This document shows positions 51,796 to 61,942 of a DNA stretch of 64,000 nucleotides, one piece after another. Below the pieces are notes generated by a model. The model did not search any database. It had not been told where the DNA came from and saw nothing but the letters and a program-made list of their open reading frames with translations. The translations under genes and the position numbers were made by a program. How positions within the stretch are numbered: position 1 is the first letter of the stretch; every line of letters starts with the position of its first letter. The stretch spans positions 124,001 to 188,000 of the forward strand of contig NZ_JABACI010000006.1 in the NCBI RefSeq assembly GCF_012524205.1. Direction: 5' to 3'. This DNA comes from Microbacterium salsuginis (GTDB lineage Bacteria; Actinomycetota; Actinomycetes; Actinomycetales; Microbacteriaceae).

Positions 51796-52913
51796 CGGGC
51801 GGCCTCGACGGCGCCCTCGAGCGCCGTCTTGACCGTTGCCTGGAGGTCGTGCCACGAGGCGATGAACTTGTCGACGCCCTCGTCCTCGAGCACCTGGGTG
51901 ACGTCGTCGAAGTCCACGCCCACCGCGGCGAGCCGCGCGAAGACCTCGTGCGCCGCCTCGTACGTGCCGGTGACGGCGTCGCCGGCGATGCTGCCGTGAT
52001 CGAAGGTGGCCTCGAGCGTCTTCTCCGGCATGGTGTTGACCGTTCCGGGTGCGACGAGCTCGGTCACGTAGAGCGTGTCGGGGAGCGACGGGTCCTTGAC
52101 GCCGGTCGAGGCCCACAGCGGGCGCTGCACGTGCGCTCCGGCATCCGTCAGCGCCTTCGCGCGATCGGTGGCGAACTCCTTCTCGAACAGCTCATAGGCC
52201 AGGCGGGCGTTGGCGACGCCAGCGAGCGACTTGAGCGCCGTGGCCTCGTCGGTGCCGATGGCCACCAGGCGCTTGTCGACCTCGGTGTCCACGCGCGACA
52301 CGAAGAACGACGCGACGGAATGGATGGTCGAGATGTCGTGACCGTTCGCCTGCGCCTGCTCGATGCCGACGAGGAAAGCCTCGATGACCTCGGAGTAGCG
52401 CTCGAGGCTGAAGATCAGCGTCACGTTGACCGAGATCCCCTCGGCGAGCGTCGCCGTGATCGCCGGCAGACCGGCCTTCGTCGCCGGGATCTTGATGTGC
52501 ACGTTCGGCCGGCCGACCTTGGCCCACAGCTCCTTGGCCTGGGCGATGGTGCCGTCGGTGTCGTGCGCGAGATCGGGGGAGACCTCGATCGACACGCGGC
52601 CGTCGACGCCCCCGGTCGCGTCGTACACCGGGCGGAAGATGTCGGCGGCGTCGCGCACGTCATCGGTGGTGGCGGCGAAGATCGCGTCGTCCACGGACGC
52701 GCCCGCGTTGGCGAGCGCCGTGATCTGCTCGGCGTACGCGTGCCCGCCGCCGCCGATGGCGCCCTGGAAGATCGTCGGGTTCGTCGTCACGCCGCTGACG
52801 TTGCGCGTCGAGATGAGCTCGGTCAGGTTGCCGGTGGTGATCCGCTCGCGCGACAGATCGTCGAGCCAGATGCTCACGCCCTCGGCGACCAGCTTCTCAG
52901 TGGGGGTGCTCAT
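51792..52913 (-). CDS. tal: Transaldolase
   Basis: Moves a three-carbon dihydroxyacetone unit between sugar phosphates. The 373-residue protein has the active-site lysine in HIKIPATKAGLPAI, ISVNVTLIFSLERY, VASFFVSRVDTEVD and the DISTIHS segment; this is the longer actinobacterial transaldolase type. Starts 15 bases after tkt. Confidence 0.96.
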   Translation of the reverse strand: MSTPTEKLVAEGVSIWLDDLSRERITTGNLTELISTRNVSGVTTNPTIFQGAIGGGGHAYAEQITALANAGASVDDAIFAATTDDVRDAADIFRPVYDATGGVDGRVSIEVSPDLAHDTDGTIAQAKELWAKVGRPNVHIKIPATKAGLPAITATLAEGISVNVTLIFSLERYSEVIEAFLVGIEQAQANGHDISTIHSVASFFVSRVDTEVDKRLVAIGTDEATALKSLAGVANARLAYELFEKEFATDRAKALTDAGAHVQRPLWASTGVKDPSLPDTLYVTELVAPGTVNTMPEKTLEATFDHGSIAGDAVTGTYEAAHEVFARLAAVGVDFDDVTQVLEDEGVDKFIASWHDLQATVKTALEGAVEAAR

Positions 52914-52928
52914 TGCGTTCTCCTCGGA

Positions 52929-55037
52929 TTACTCGGCCGCCGCTGCCGCGGCACCGATGGTCTCGTGGGCCGCCGCGACGACGGCGTCGGCGGTGATGCC
53001 GAACTTCTGGAACAGGGTCTTGTAGTCCGCCGACGCGCCGAAGTGGTCGATGGCGACGGAACGGCCGGCATCGCCGACGATCCCGCGCCATGTGAGCGCC
53101 GAGCCGGCCTCGACCGACACGCGTGCCTTGACCCCTGCGGGCAGGACCTGCTCGCGGTACGCGTCGTCCTGCTCGGCGAACCACTCCAGGGACGGAGCCG
53201 ACACCACGCGGGCGTTCACGCCTTCGGCAGCGAGCGTCTCGCGGGCTGAGACGGCCAGCTGCACCTCGGAGCCCGTGGCGATGAGGATCACGTCGGGCGT
53301 GCCGTTGGGCGCTTCGGCGAGGACGTACGCGCCCTTGGCGACGTTGTCGGCGGACGCGAAGACGTCCCCGGATGCCTCGCCGTCACCGCGCTCGAACACC
53401 GGGATGTTCTGACGCGTCAGCGCGATGCCCGACGGTCCGCCCTGGCGGCGGAGGATCTCGAGCCACGCGGCCGAGGTCTCGTTGGCATCCGCCGGACGCA
53501 CCACCGTGAAGTTCGGGATGGCGCGGAGCGTCGCGAGCTGCTCGACAGGCTGGTGGGTCGGGCCGTCCTCGCCGAGCGCGACGGAGTCGTGCGTCCACAC
53601 GAAGATCGACGGGATGTCCATGAGCGCGGCCAGACGGACCGAGGGGCGCATGTAGTCGCTGAAGATCAGGAACGTGCCGCCGAAGGGGCGGGTCGGTCCG
53701 TGCAGCTTGATGCCGTTGACGATCGCGCCCATCGCGTGCTCGCGGATGCCGAAGTGCAGCACCCGTCCGTACGGATCGCCCGACCACTCGTGGGTCGACC
53801 ACTCCGACGGGATGAACGACTTCGCGTCCTTGATCGTGGTGAGGTTCGACTCGGCCAGGTCGGCCGATCCGCCCCACAGCTCCGGCAGCTTCGCGGCGAG
53901 CGCGTTGATGACCAGGCCCGATGCCGCGCGCGTCGAGACGTCCTTGCCGGCCTCGAAGGACGGCAGAGCGGATGGCACGTCCTGCGGCAGCTCGCCGGCT
54001 TCGAGGCGGTCCAGCAGCGCCTTGCGCTCGGGGTTCGCCTCAGCCCACGCGTCGAATGCGGTCTGCCACTCGGCGCGCGCCTCGGCGGCGCGCTCCTTCA
54101 GCGACCGCGTGTGCGCGAGCACGTCGTCGGCGACGACGAACGACTGCTCGGGATCGAAGCCGAGCACCTTCTTCGTGGCGGCGAGCTCGTCGGCGCCCAG
54201 CGCGGAGCCGTGGATCTTGCCGGTGTTCTGCTTGCCGGGCGAGGGCCAGCCGATGATGGTGCGAAGGATGATCAGCGACGGCTTGCCGGTCTCGCCCTTC
54301 GCCGCCTCGAGCGCCTCGTACAGCTCGGCCACGTCCTCGACGTACTCGCCGGTGCGCTTCCAGTCCACGACCTGCACGTGCCAGCCGTACGACTCGTACC
54401 GCTTCTGCACGTCCTCGGTGAACGCGACGTTCGTGTCGTCCTCGATCGAGATCTGGTTGGAGTCGTAGATCGCGATGAGGTTGCCCAGCTGCTGGTGTCC
54501 GGCGAGGCTCGACGCCTCGCTGGTGACACCCTCCTGCAGGTCGCCGTCGCCGGCGATGACGTACACGAAGTGATCGAAGGGCGACGTGCCCGCCGCGGCC
54601 TCCGGATCGAACAGGCCGCGCTCATAGCGGGCCGCGTACGCGAACCCGACGGCCGACGCCAGGCCCTGGCCCAGCGGGCCGGTCGTGATCTCCACGCCCT
54701 TGGTGTGTCCGTACTCGGGGTGGCCGGGCGTCTTCGAGCCCCACGTGCGCAGCGCCTTCAGGTCGTCCAGCTCCAGGCCGAATCCGCCCAGGTACAGCTG
54801 CACGTACTGCGTCAGCGACGAGTGACCCGCCGACAGGATGAACCGGTCGCGTCCCAGCCAGTGCGTGTCCGCCGGGTCGTGACGCAGCACCCGCTGGTAC
54901 AGCAGGTACGCCGCCGGTGCCAGGCTCATCGCGGTGCCCGGGTGGCCGTTGCCCACCTTCTCCACGGCATCCGCAGCCAACACACGAGCGGTGTCCACCG
55001 CGCGCCGATCGATCTCATCCCAACGCAGAACCGACAC
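52929..55037 (-). CDS. tkt: Transketolase
   Basis: Thiamine-diphosphate enzyme that transfers two-carbon units. The 702-residue protein has NGHPGTAMSLAPAAYLLY, the TPP motif GDGDLQEGVTSEAS, WTHDSVALGEDGPTHQPVEQ (substrate and TPP contacts) and a C-terminal domain. GTG 55037 has AAAGGCGG upstream. First gene of the pentose phosphate cluster on the minus strand. Confidence 0.96.
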   Translation of the reverse strand: MSVLRWDEIDRRAVDTARVLAADAVEKVGNGHPGTAMSLAPAAYLLYQRVLRHDPADTHWLGRDRFILSAGHSSLTQYVQLYLGGFGLELDDLKALRTWGSKTPGHPEYGHTKGVEITTGPLGQGLASAVGFAYAARYERGLFDPEAAAGTSPFDHFVYVIAGDGDLQEGVTSEASSLAGHQQLGNLIAIYDSNQISIEDDTNVAFTEDVQKRYESYGWHVQVVDWKRTGEYVEDVAELYEALEAAKGETGKPSLIILRTIIGWPSPGKQNTGKIHGSALGADELAATKKVLGFDPEQSFVVADDVLAHTRSLKERAAEARAEWQTAFDAWAEANPERKALLDRLEAGELPQDVPSALPSFEAGKDVSTRAASGLVINALAAKLPELWGGSADLAESNLTTIKDAKSFIPSEWSTHEWSGDPYGRVLHFGIREHAMGAIVNGIKLHGPTRPFGGTFLIFSDYMRPSVRLAALMDIPSIFVWTHDSVALGEDGPTHQPVEQLATLRAIPNFTVVRPADANETSAAWLEILRRQGGPSGIALTRQNIPVFERGDGEASGDVFASADNVAKGAYVLAEAPNGTPDVILIATGSEVQLAVSARETLAAEGVNARVVSAPSLEWFAEQDDAYREQVLPAGVKARVSVEAGSALTWRGIVGDAGRSVAIDHFGASADYKTLFQKFGITADAVVAAAHETIGAAAAAAE

Positions 55038-55140
55038 CGGGCCGCCTTTCTCGAGGAGGTGCGCCCGCAGAGAGGGGCCGGTCCGCGGGCCCTTGTCCGG
55101 ATGGATAAGGGGGAATCGGCGGCGGGCGCGCGTGTGGTCT

Positions 55141-55146
55141 CAGCAT
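55141..55146 (-). promoter_or_regulatory. Candidate -10 box (TATGCT) of the tkt operon
   Basis: TATGCT on the minus strand about 104 bases upstream of GTG 55037; the leader is about 95 bases. No clear -35. Confidence 0.4.
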
Positions 55147-55322
55147 AGCGAAGCGGGGTGCCGCCCAGGCCATGTGAACCTTCGTATGACGCAGTCTTGC
55201 GAACCGGCGCCCGCGTCCCGTGTCGCGGTCGTGTCGGGGCGGTCACGTTCTGCTCACTCGCGGCCGCAGCCGGTTGTGATCCGTGGCGGCTGCCCGCGGC
55301 AGGGGCGGAGGGGGCGATGCCA

Positions 55323-55328
55323 TAGACT
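55323..55328 (+). promoter_or_regulatory. Candidate -10 box (TAGACT) of ctaB
   Basis: TAGACT lies 34 bases upstream of ATG 55363, in front of a GCGGGGGCG sequence that may serve as ribosome-binding site. Confidence 0.45.
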
Positions 55329-55362
55329 TGGGAGAGTTCTGCATACGGCGATTGCGGGGGCG

Positions 55363-56295
55363 ATGGACATCACCAAGACGGCCGGGGTCGAGTCATCCAC
55401 TCACCGGTCCCCTCGGAGCTTCGGCAGAACGGTTCGCGCCTACGTCGCGCTGATGAAGCCGCGCGTGCTCGAGCTGCTGCTGGTCACCACCGTCCCCGTG
55501 ATGATCCTCGCCCAGGGCGGGTTCCCGAACGCATGGCTCGTGGTCGCCACCGTGATCGGCGGCACCGCAAGTGCGGGCTCCGCGGCGGCGTTCAACATGT
55601 ACCTCGACCGTGACATCGACGCGCACATGCAGCGCACCGTCAACCGGCCGCTCGTGACCGGCGAGGTGTCGCCCAGGGGTGCGCTCATCTTCGCGTGGTC
55701 GCTGGCCGTGGGATCGACCGCCTGGCTGTGGCTCACCACCAACTGGCTGGCCGCGACGCTCTCGGCGAGCGCCATCTTCTTCTATGTCGTCATCTACACG
55801 ATGATCCTGAAGCGCCGCACCGAGCAGAACATCGTGTGGGGCGGCATCGCCGGCTGCTTCCCGGTGCTGATCGGCTGGACCGCCGTCACGGGGTCGCTCG
55901 CGTGGCCGCCCGTCATCCTCTTCGCGCTCGTGTTCCTGTGGACGCCGCCGCACTACTGGCCGCTGTCGATGAAGTACAAGGAGCAGTACGAAGAGGTGAA
56001 CGTGCCGATGCTCGGGGCGACGCGCAACGGATCACAGGTCGGGCTGCAGGTCATCCTCTACGCCTGGGCGACCGTCGTCTGCTCGCTGCTGCTCATTCCG
56101 GTGGCGGGCATGGGCCTGGTCTACTCCGTCTCGGCGATCGTCTTCGGCGGCTGGTTCATCTACGAGTCCCACCGGCTGTACAACCGCGCCGTGCGCGGCA
56201 CCGAGCCGCGGCCGATGCGCGTCTTCCACGCGTCGATCACCTACCTCACGCTCATCTTCGTGGCGATCGCCGTCGACCCGCTGCTGCCTTTCTGA
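55363..56295 (+). CDS. ctaB: Protohaem IX farnesyltransferase (haem O synthase) CtaB
   Basis: Adds a farnesyl tail to haem B to give haem O, the precursor of haem A for cytochrome aa3. The 310-residue membrane protein has about nine helices and the polyprenyl-binding NMYLDRDIDAHMQRTVNRPL and WTPPHYWPLSMKYKEQYEEV motifs with their aspartates. ATG 55363 follows GGGGGCG. It sits opposite ctaA, and together they supply the haem A needed by the ctaE operon's oxidase. Confidence 0.95.
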   Translation: MDITKTAGVESSTHRSPRSFGRTVRAYVALMKPRVLELLLVTTVPVMILAQGGFPNAWLVVATVIGGTASAGSAAAFNMYLDRDIDAHMQRTVNRPLVTGEVSPRGALIFAWSLAVGSTAWLWLTTNWLAATLSASAIFFYVVIYTMILKRRTEQNIVWGGIAGCFPVLIGWTAVTGSLAWPPVILFALVFLWTPPHYWPLSMKYKEQYEEVNVPMLGATRNGSQVGLQVILYAWATVVCSLLLIPVAGMGLVYSVSAIVFGGWFIYESHRLYNRAVRGTEPRPMRVFHASITYLTLIFVAIAVDPLLPF

Positions 56296-56320
56296 CGCCG
56301 CGGCGCGGAGCACTGCAGCA

Positions 56321-56362
56321 GAACGAAGAGACACCACGCGGCTGCGTGGTGTCTCTTCGTTC
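56321..56362 (+). terminator. Terminator after ctaB
   Basis: A perfect 19-bp stem (56321-56339 with 56344-56362; left arm GAACGAAGAGACACCACGC) with loop GGCT. It lies between ctaB and a convergent membrane gene and may serve both. Confidence 0.9.
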
Positions 56363-56371
56363 ACAGGGGTG

Positions 56372-56800
56372 TCAGCGGGCGGCGACGGCAGCGTCCTCGT
56401 CGGCATCGGCGGTACGTCCCACGGTCGGCACCGCTTCGGTGTAGCCGAGGCCGCGCTCGTAGCCGTGGTCCGTCGGGTCGGCATCCATGTGGGGCTCATC
56501 GCTCGCGTCAGCGGCTTCGGCCGGCTCGGCCGCCGCGCGCGGACGGAGCGTCGACAGCGCGGCGATGGCGAGGGCGAGCAGCAGACCGATGATGCCGGCT
56601 CCGAGCACGACGGCCCCCGCGACGGCCATGGACTGACCGACGTACACGTCGACGGGAGTCGCCGTCCCCGCGGTGAGCACGGTCGTCATGGTGCCGAGTC
56701 TGTCGCTCAGCAGATAGGCGCCGCCGGCGGCGGTCGCGAGAGAGACGACGACGAGGCCCCAGAACGGGACGCTGCGGACGAGATGGGGTCGCGTGGACAT
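56372..56800 (-). CDS. Small membrane protein of unknown function (142 residues)
   Basis: Two membrane helices (VRSVPFWGLVVVSLATAAGG and AGAVVLGAGIIGLLLALAIA) and an acidic tail rich in Ala, Asp and Glu (AEPAEAADASDEPHMDADPT). No known family. Start ATG 56800 (MSTRPH) has GAGGAG upstream. It lies between ctaB (convergent) and ctaA (same strand), so may be in the haem A neighbourhood, but no link is shown. Confidence 0.7.
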   Translation of the reverse strand: MSTRPHLVRSVPFWGLVVVSLATAAGGAYLLSDRLGTMTTVLTAGTATPVDVYVGQSMAVAGAVVLGAGIIGLLLALAIAALSTLRPRAAAEPAEAADASDEPHMDADPTDHGYERGLGYTEAVPTVGRTADADEDAAVAAR

Positions 56801-56916
56801 GCGTGGATCACTCCTCGGGTGCGCGGCCCGGGCGGCCGCGGCATCCCGACACCCTCGCAAGCCACTCCGTGCAGGAGCGATGCGAACCCTATGGATCGCC
56901 TGTGCGCCGCCGGTCG

Positions 56917-57885
56917 TCAGCGGGCGCTGACATCGACAGCGGCGGGCGCCTTGAGATTCATGACGACGGCGGTCATGGCGGCCACGAGCATGACCGCGAG
57001 CACCATGTGGATGTTGACGAGCCAGATCGGCAGACCGGTGCGCGCCTGCCAGAGTCCGACACCGGTCTGCGCGAGCTCGACGCCGAGCAGGAGCAGGGTC
57101 CACAGACGCAGGCGCAGCGCCGGGGGAGTGCGCCACGAGCCTGCTACCAGCACCAGAGTGAGCGCCAGCGTCATGTAAGCCGGCCACGAGTGGACGTGCT
57201 GCATGAACTCCGGGTTCAGCCCGTTCCGCGCGGCGCCGCCGTCGCCGGCGTGCGGCCCGGAGCCGGTCACCAGGATGCCGACGACCACGGTCACCAGCAC
57301 GAACACGCTCGTCAGATGCGTCGTGACGGCGTACCAGCGGGGAACGGCGAGGATGCGGCGCCCCGGCGTGGAGTAGACGCGTGCGACGAGCACGGCGGCG
57401 AGGGCGACGAGCACGACCGACGCGAAGTAGTGGAGCCCGACGACATAGGGGTTGAGGTTCGTGAGGACGGTGATCCCGCCGATGATGGCCTGCAGCGGCA
57501 CGTAGAGACCGATGGCGAGGCTCAGCCAGAACAGGTCGCCGCGTTGGCGGCGCATGCGCACGACGAAGAGGAACATCACGATCGCCACCACGACGAGCAC
57601 GAACGTGAGCAGCCGGTTGCCGAACTCGATGACGCCGTGGATGCCCATCGCCTCGGTGGGCACGAGCGAGCCCGCGGTGCACTGCGGCCAGGTGGGGCAG
57701 CCCAGTCCGGAACCGGTGAGCCTGACCAGCCCGCCGGTGCCCACGATGCCGATCTGCACCACGAGCGACGCCCACGCCGCCACGACCACGCGCCGGTCGA
57801 CGCGGTCGGGCAGCCACTCCCATGCGCGCCGCCATGCGCCGCGAGGCGTCGTCGTGGGGATTCGGGTCGCCTGATCCGTCGACAT
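56917..57885 (-). CDS. ctaA: Haem A synthase CtaA (COX15 family)
   Basis: Oxidises haem O to haem A. The 322-residue protein has about eight membrane helices, with conserved histidines in MGIHGVIEFGNRLL, VGLHYFASVVL and VHSWPAYMTL, and a CPTWPQC cysteine pair in the first loop. Start ATG 57885 follows AGGAGG 11-16 bases upstream. Divergent from the suf operon. Confidence 0.94.
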   Translation of the reverse strand: MSTDQATRIPTTTPRGAWRRAWEWLPDRVDRRVVVAAWASLVVQIGIVGTGGLVRLTGSGLGCPTWPQCTAGSLVPTEAMGIHGVIEFGNRLLTFVLVVVAIVMFLFVVRMRRQRGDLFWLSLAIGLYVPLQAIIGGITVLTNLNPYVVGLHYFASVVLVALAAVLVARVYSTPGRRILAVPRWYAVTTHLTSVFVLVTVVVGILVTGSGPHAGDGGAARNGLNPEFMQHVHSWPAYMTLALTLVLVAGSWRTPPALRLRLWTLLLLGVELAQTGVGLWQARTGLPIWLVNIHMVLAVMLVAAMTAVVMNLKAPAAVDVSAR

Positions 57886-57970
57886 GGGGGTGGTCGCCTC
57901 CTGAGGCCGTTCCACGCCACGACCGCGCATCCGGCGCGGCGTCTGCCGTCCGGACGCGGGCGCGTCCGCG

Positions 57971-57991
57971 ACAGGGTGGAACCTGTAGAAT
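57971..57991 (+). promoter_or_regulatory. sufB promoter with embedded inverted repeat
   Basis: TAGAAT (57986-57991), preceded by TG (extended -10), directly follows the inverted repeat ACAGG/CCTGT (57971-57975 with 57982-57986). A repressor bound there would cover the spacer and -10 box of the suf operon. The repeat lies in the ctaA-sufB divergent gap. Confidence 0.55.
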
Positions 57992-57997
57992 CGAGGG

Positions 57998-58134
57998 GTC
58001 GGTGGCGCGCGCATCCAACCATGTGGATGATGCGCATCGCACCACCGACAGTCTAGGCGCGATGGCCGGCGCCACTGAGAGGGCCCAGGAAGCGGCATCC
58101 TCCTCCGGAATCTCCACCAGAGGAGCGGGATGCC
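57998..58134 (+). promoter_or_regulatory. Structured 5' leader of the suf operon
   Basis: Two hairpins: GTCGGTGG/CCACCGAC (57998-58005 with 58042-58049, inner CATCCA/TGGATG at 58012-58017 and 58024-58029) at the predicted transcript start, and GGCATCCTCCTC (58094-58105) with GAGGA (58120-58124) and GGATGCC (58128-58134). Both lie between the promoter and the SD of ATG 58175. Their role is not known. Confidence 0.5.
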
Positions 58135-58174
58135 GGGGCGGATGACACCGCTGGACCCGGAGGAGAACAAGACG

Positions 58175-59593
58175 ATGTCTGATGTGCTGATCGATCGCCC
58201 CGAGCTGGATGGCCTGGGCGTCTACGAGTTCGGGTGGCATGACACGGATGCCGCGGGCGCTGTCGCGCAGCGGGGCATCAACGAGAATGTCGTGCGCGGC
58301 ATCTCGGCGCTCAAGAGCGAGCCCGAATGGATGCTGAAGACCCGGCTCAAGGGCTATCAGCTCTTCGGCCGCAAACCCATGCCGACGTGGGGTGCGGATC
58401 TCAGCGAGATCGACTTCGACAACATCAAGTACTTCGTGCGCTCCACCGAGAAGCAGGCCGGCTCGTGGGAAGAGCTTCCCGAAGAGATCCGGAACACGTA
58501 CGAGAAGCTCGGCATCCCGGAGGCGGAGCGCCAGCGCCTCGTGGCCGGCGTCGCCGCCCAGTACGAGTCCGAGGTGGTCTACCACCAGATCAACGAGCAG
58601 CTCGAGGCGCAGGGCGTCATCTTCATGGACACCGACACCGCGCTGCGCGAGCACCCGGAGTTCTTCGAGGAGTACTTCGGCACGGTCATCCCGGCCGGCG
58701 ACAACAAGTTCGCCGCCCTGAACACCGCCGTGTGGTCGGGCGGGTCGTTCGTCTACGTGCCCCCGGGCGTGCACGTCGAGATCCCGCTGCAGGCGTACTT
58801 CCGCATCAACACCGAGAACATGGGTCAGTTCGAGCGGACGCTGATCATCGCCGACGAGGGCTCCTACGTGCACTACATCGAAGGCTGCACCGCCCCGATC
58901 TACAAGAGCGACTCGCTGCACTCGGCCGTGGTCGAGATCATCGTCAAGAAGAACGCGCGCGTGCGCTACACGACGATCCAGAACTGGTCGAACAACGTCT
59001 ACAACCTCGTCACGAAGCGCGCCGTCGCCCACGAGGGCGCGACGATGGAGTGGATCGACGGCAACATCGGCTCGAAGGTCACGATGAAGTACCCGTCGAT
59101 CTTCCTGATGGGCGAGCATGCCAAGGGCGAGACGCTCTCGGTGGCCTTCGCAGGTCCGGGTCAGCACCAGGACGCCGGCGCCAAGATGGTCCACATGGCG
59201 CCCTACACGCAGTCCTCGATCGTGTCGAAGTCCATCGCCCGCGGCGGCGGCCGCGCCGGCTACCGCGGCGAGGTCCGCGTCGACGCCAACGCGCATCACT
59301 CGGCCAACACTGTGCGCTGCGACGCCCTCCTGGTCGACACGATCTCGCGCTCCGACACGTATCCGGCGATCGACATCCGCGTCGACGACGTGCAGCTCGG
59401 CCATGAGGCGACCGTGTCGAAGGTCAGCGAAGAGCAGCTCTTCTACCTCATGAGCCGCGGCATGCCCGAAGACGAGGCCATGGCGATGATCGTGCGCGGG
59501 TTCATCGAGCCCATCGCACGCGAGCTGCCCATGGAGTACGCGCTCGAACTCAACAAGCTCATCGAGATGGGCATGGAAGGATCCGTCGGCTAG
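58175..59593 (+). CDS. sufB: Fe-S cluster assembly protein SufB
   Basis: Scaffold subunit of SUF Fe-S cluster assembly, works with SufC and SufD. The 472-residue protein shows FGRKPMPTWGADLSEID, YYVEIPLQAYFRINTEN-like beta-helix strands (HVEIPLQAYFRINTENMGQF) and RCDALLVDTISRSDTYPAID near the C-terminus. ATG 58175 follows GGAGGAG; in-frame upstream ATGs at 58130 and 58142 have no such site. First gene of the suf operon. Confidence 0.95.
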   Translation: MSDVLIDRPELDGLGVYEFGWHDTDAAGAVAQRGINENVVRGISALKSEPEWMLKTRLKGYQLFGRKPMPTWGADLSEIDFDNIKYFVRSTEKQAGSWEELPEEIRNTYEKLGIPEAERQRLVAGVAAQYESEVVYHQINEQLEAQGVIFMDTDTALREHPEFFEEYFGTVIPAGDNKFAALNTAVWSGGSFVYVPPGVHVEIPLQAYFRINTENMGQFERTLIIADEGSYVHYIEGCTAPIYKSDSLHSAVVEIIVKKNARVRYTTIQNWSNNVYNLVTKRAVAHEGATMEWIDGNIGSKVTMKYPSIFLMGEHAKGETLSVAFAGPGQHQDAGAKMVHMAPYTQSSIVSKSIARGGGRAGYRGEVRVDANAHHSANTVRCDALLVDTISRSDTYPAIDIRVDDVQLGHEATVSKVSEEQLFYLMSRGMPEDEAMAMIVRGFIEPIARELPMEYALELNKLIEMGMEGSVG

Positions 59594-60798
59594 TGAGCTC
59601 CGTGACGCAGGCCCCCGCGACCATCCCCGGTGCGAAGGGCCACACCGACGGTGCCGGTGCCTTCGTGCCGGTGCAGACCCGATCCGAGCGCTTCCGGTCC
59701 TACGATCCGGCCGCCTTCGAGACGCCCACCGGGCGGGAGGTGAACTGGAAGCACACGCCCGTCGCACGCCTGGCGCGTCTGCTCGAAGACACCCCCGGAG
59801 ACGAAGGCGCGATGTCACTCGCCGTCGGCGGTCCGCTCGCAGCCGCAGGGCTGGCGACCGGCACCGCGCCGCGCGGCGAGGTGTTCGTGCCCGAGGATCT
59901 TCCGGCCGCGGTGGCGTGGAGCCGGTCCGCGGAGGCGCTGTACCTGTCGATTCCCGCGGAGGCCGAGCTCGATGAGCCGGTCGTCGTGGAGTTCAGCGGT
60001 GCCGGTTCGGAACTCGCGGCCCACGCGCATGTGGTCATCGAGGCATCCCGGCACAGCCGTGCTCAGGTCGTTCTCCGCCACACCGGTACTGCGCAGTTCG
60101 CCCAGAACGTCGAGGTCATCGTCCGCGAGGGCGCGCACCTCGAGCTCGTGACGGTCCAGCAATGGGACGACGACGCCGTGCACCTGGCCGCCCACCAGGC
60201 GCGCGTCGAGCGCGACGCGACGCTGCGGCACATCGTCGTCAGCTTCGGCGGCGGCGTGGTGCGCGTGAACCCGAGCGTCGAGCTTGCCGGCACCGGCTCG
60301 CGCGGCGAACTGTACGGCCTCAGCTACTCCGATTCGGGGCAGCATCTCGAGAGCCAGGTCTATCTGCACCACAAGGGCGCCGAGACCACCGGCGACGTGC
60401 TGTACAAGGGCGCCCTGCAGGGCGAGGGCGCGCGCAGCGTGTGGATCGGCGACGTGCTCATCGGACCGGATGCCGTCGGCACCGACTCGTATGAGGCCAA
60501 CCGCAACCTCGTGCTGACCGATGGCGCCCGCGCCGAGTCGATCCCGAACCTCGAGATCGAGACGGGCGACATCCGCGGAGCGGGGCACGCCAGCGCCACC
60601 GGGCGCTTCGACGACGAGCAGCTCTTCTACCTGCAGGCACGCGGTATCCGCGAGGACGAGGCCCGGCGCCTCGTCGTGCTCGGCTTCCTCGCCGAGATCG
60701 TGCAGAAGATCGGTGTCGCGGATCTCGAGTCCGAGCTGTTCGCCGCGATCGAGACGGAGCTCGCCCAGGGGCTCGCGGCCGCGGAGTCAGCCCGATGA
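59593..60798 (+). CDS. sufD: Fe-S cluster assembly protein SufD
   Basis: SufB paralogue of the SufBCD scaffold complex. The 401-residue protein has the beta-helix core (LAGTGSRGELYGLSYSDSGQ, VYLHHKGAETTGDVLYKGAL) and the SufB/D C-terminus RGIREDEARRLVVLGFLAEI. GTG 59593 overlaps the sufB stop by one base, and its own stop overlaps the next gene. Confidence 0.94.
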   Translation: MSSVTQAPATIPGAKGHTDGAGAFVPVQTRSERFRSYDPAAFETPTGREVNWKHTPVARLARLLEDTPGDEGAMSLAVGGPLAAAGLATGTAPRGEVFVPEDLPAAVAWSRSAEALYLSIPAEAELDEPVVVEFSGAGSELAAHAHVVIEASRHSRAQVVLRHTGTAQFAQNVEVIVREGAHLELVTVQQWDDDAVHLAAHQARVERDATLRHIVVSFGGGVVRVNPSVELAGTGSRGELYGLSYSDSGQHLESQVYLHHKGAETTGDVLYKGALQGEGARSVWIGDVLIGPDAVGTDSYEANRNLVLTDGARAESIPNLEIETGDIRGAGHASATGRFDDEQLFYLQARGIREDEARRLVVLGFLAEIVQKIGVADLESELFAAIETELAQGLAAAESAR

Positions 60799-61124
60799 CG
60801 GCGCAGCGCGTGTGCGGGCTCAGCGAACTCGTGCAGGACGAAGCCCGTCGGGTCGAGATCGACGGCGTCGCGATGGCCGTCGTCCTTGATTCCAACGGCG
60901 AGGTGCACGCGATCGGCGATACCTGCACGCACGGCGACATCTCCCTGTCCGAGGGCTTCGTCGACGGCGAGTCGCTGGAATGCTGGGCCCACGGGTCGGC
61001 GTTCTCACTGCGCACCGGCAAGCCCCTCAACCTCCCCGCGTACGAACCGGTCCCGGTGTTCGCGGTCACGATCGACGGCGACGATGTGCTCATCGACCCG
61101 ACCGTCACGCTCGAAGCGAACTGA
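60795..61124 (+). CDS. Rieske-type ferredoxin in the suf operon
   Basis: A 109-residue Rieske 2Fe-2S protein, with ligands in CTHGDISLSEG and CWAHGSAF. Such non-haem-oxygenase-type ferredoxins are commonly placed between sufD and sufC in actinobacteria, perhaps as a cluster acceptor or electron donor to the assembly machinery; that role is inferred. ATG 60795 overlaps the sufD stop. Confidence 0.9.
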   Translation: MTAQRVCGLSELVQDEARRVEIDGVAMAVVLDSNGEVHAIGDTCTHGDISLSEGFVDGESLECWAHGSAFSLRTGKPLNLPAYEPVPVFAVTIDGDDVLIDPTVTLEAN

Positions 61125-61138
61125 AGAAGGTAACGAAC

Positions 61139-61933
<795 letters not shown>

Positions 61934-61942
61934 GATCGTTAT

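Larger units (their letters stand above)
55038..55362. other. Divergent intergenic region between tkt and ctaB
   Basis: A 325-base gap without a gene. It holds a minus-strand TATGCT (55141-55146) that would give tkt a leader of about 95 bases, and the ctaB -10 box TAGACT. Nothing else is recognisable; a CAGCCG/CGGCTG pair (about 55266-55291) is too far apart to call. Confidence 0.55.

Noticed and set aside
56801..59818. Minus-strand frame of over 1000 codons extending upstream of the 142-residue membrane gene
   Set aside because: It is the antisense of sufB, sufD and ctaA in other frames. Only the segment from ATG 56800 has a ribosome-binding site and membrane-protein composition.
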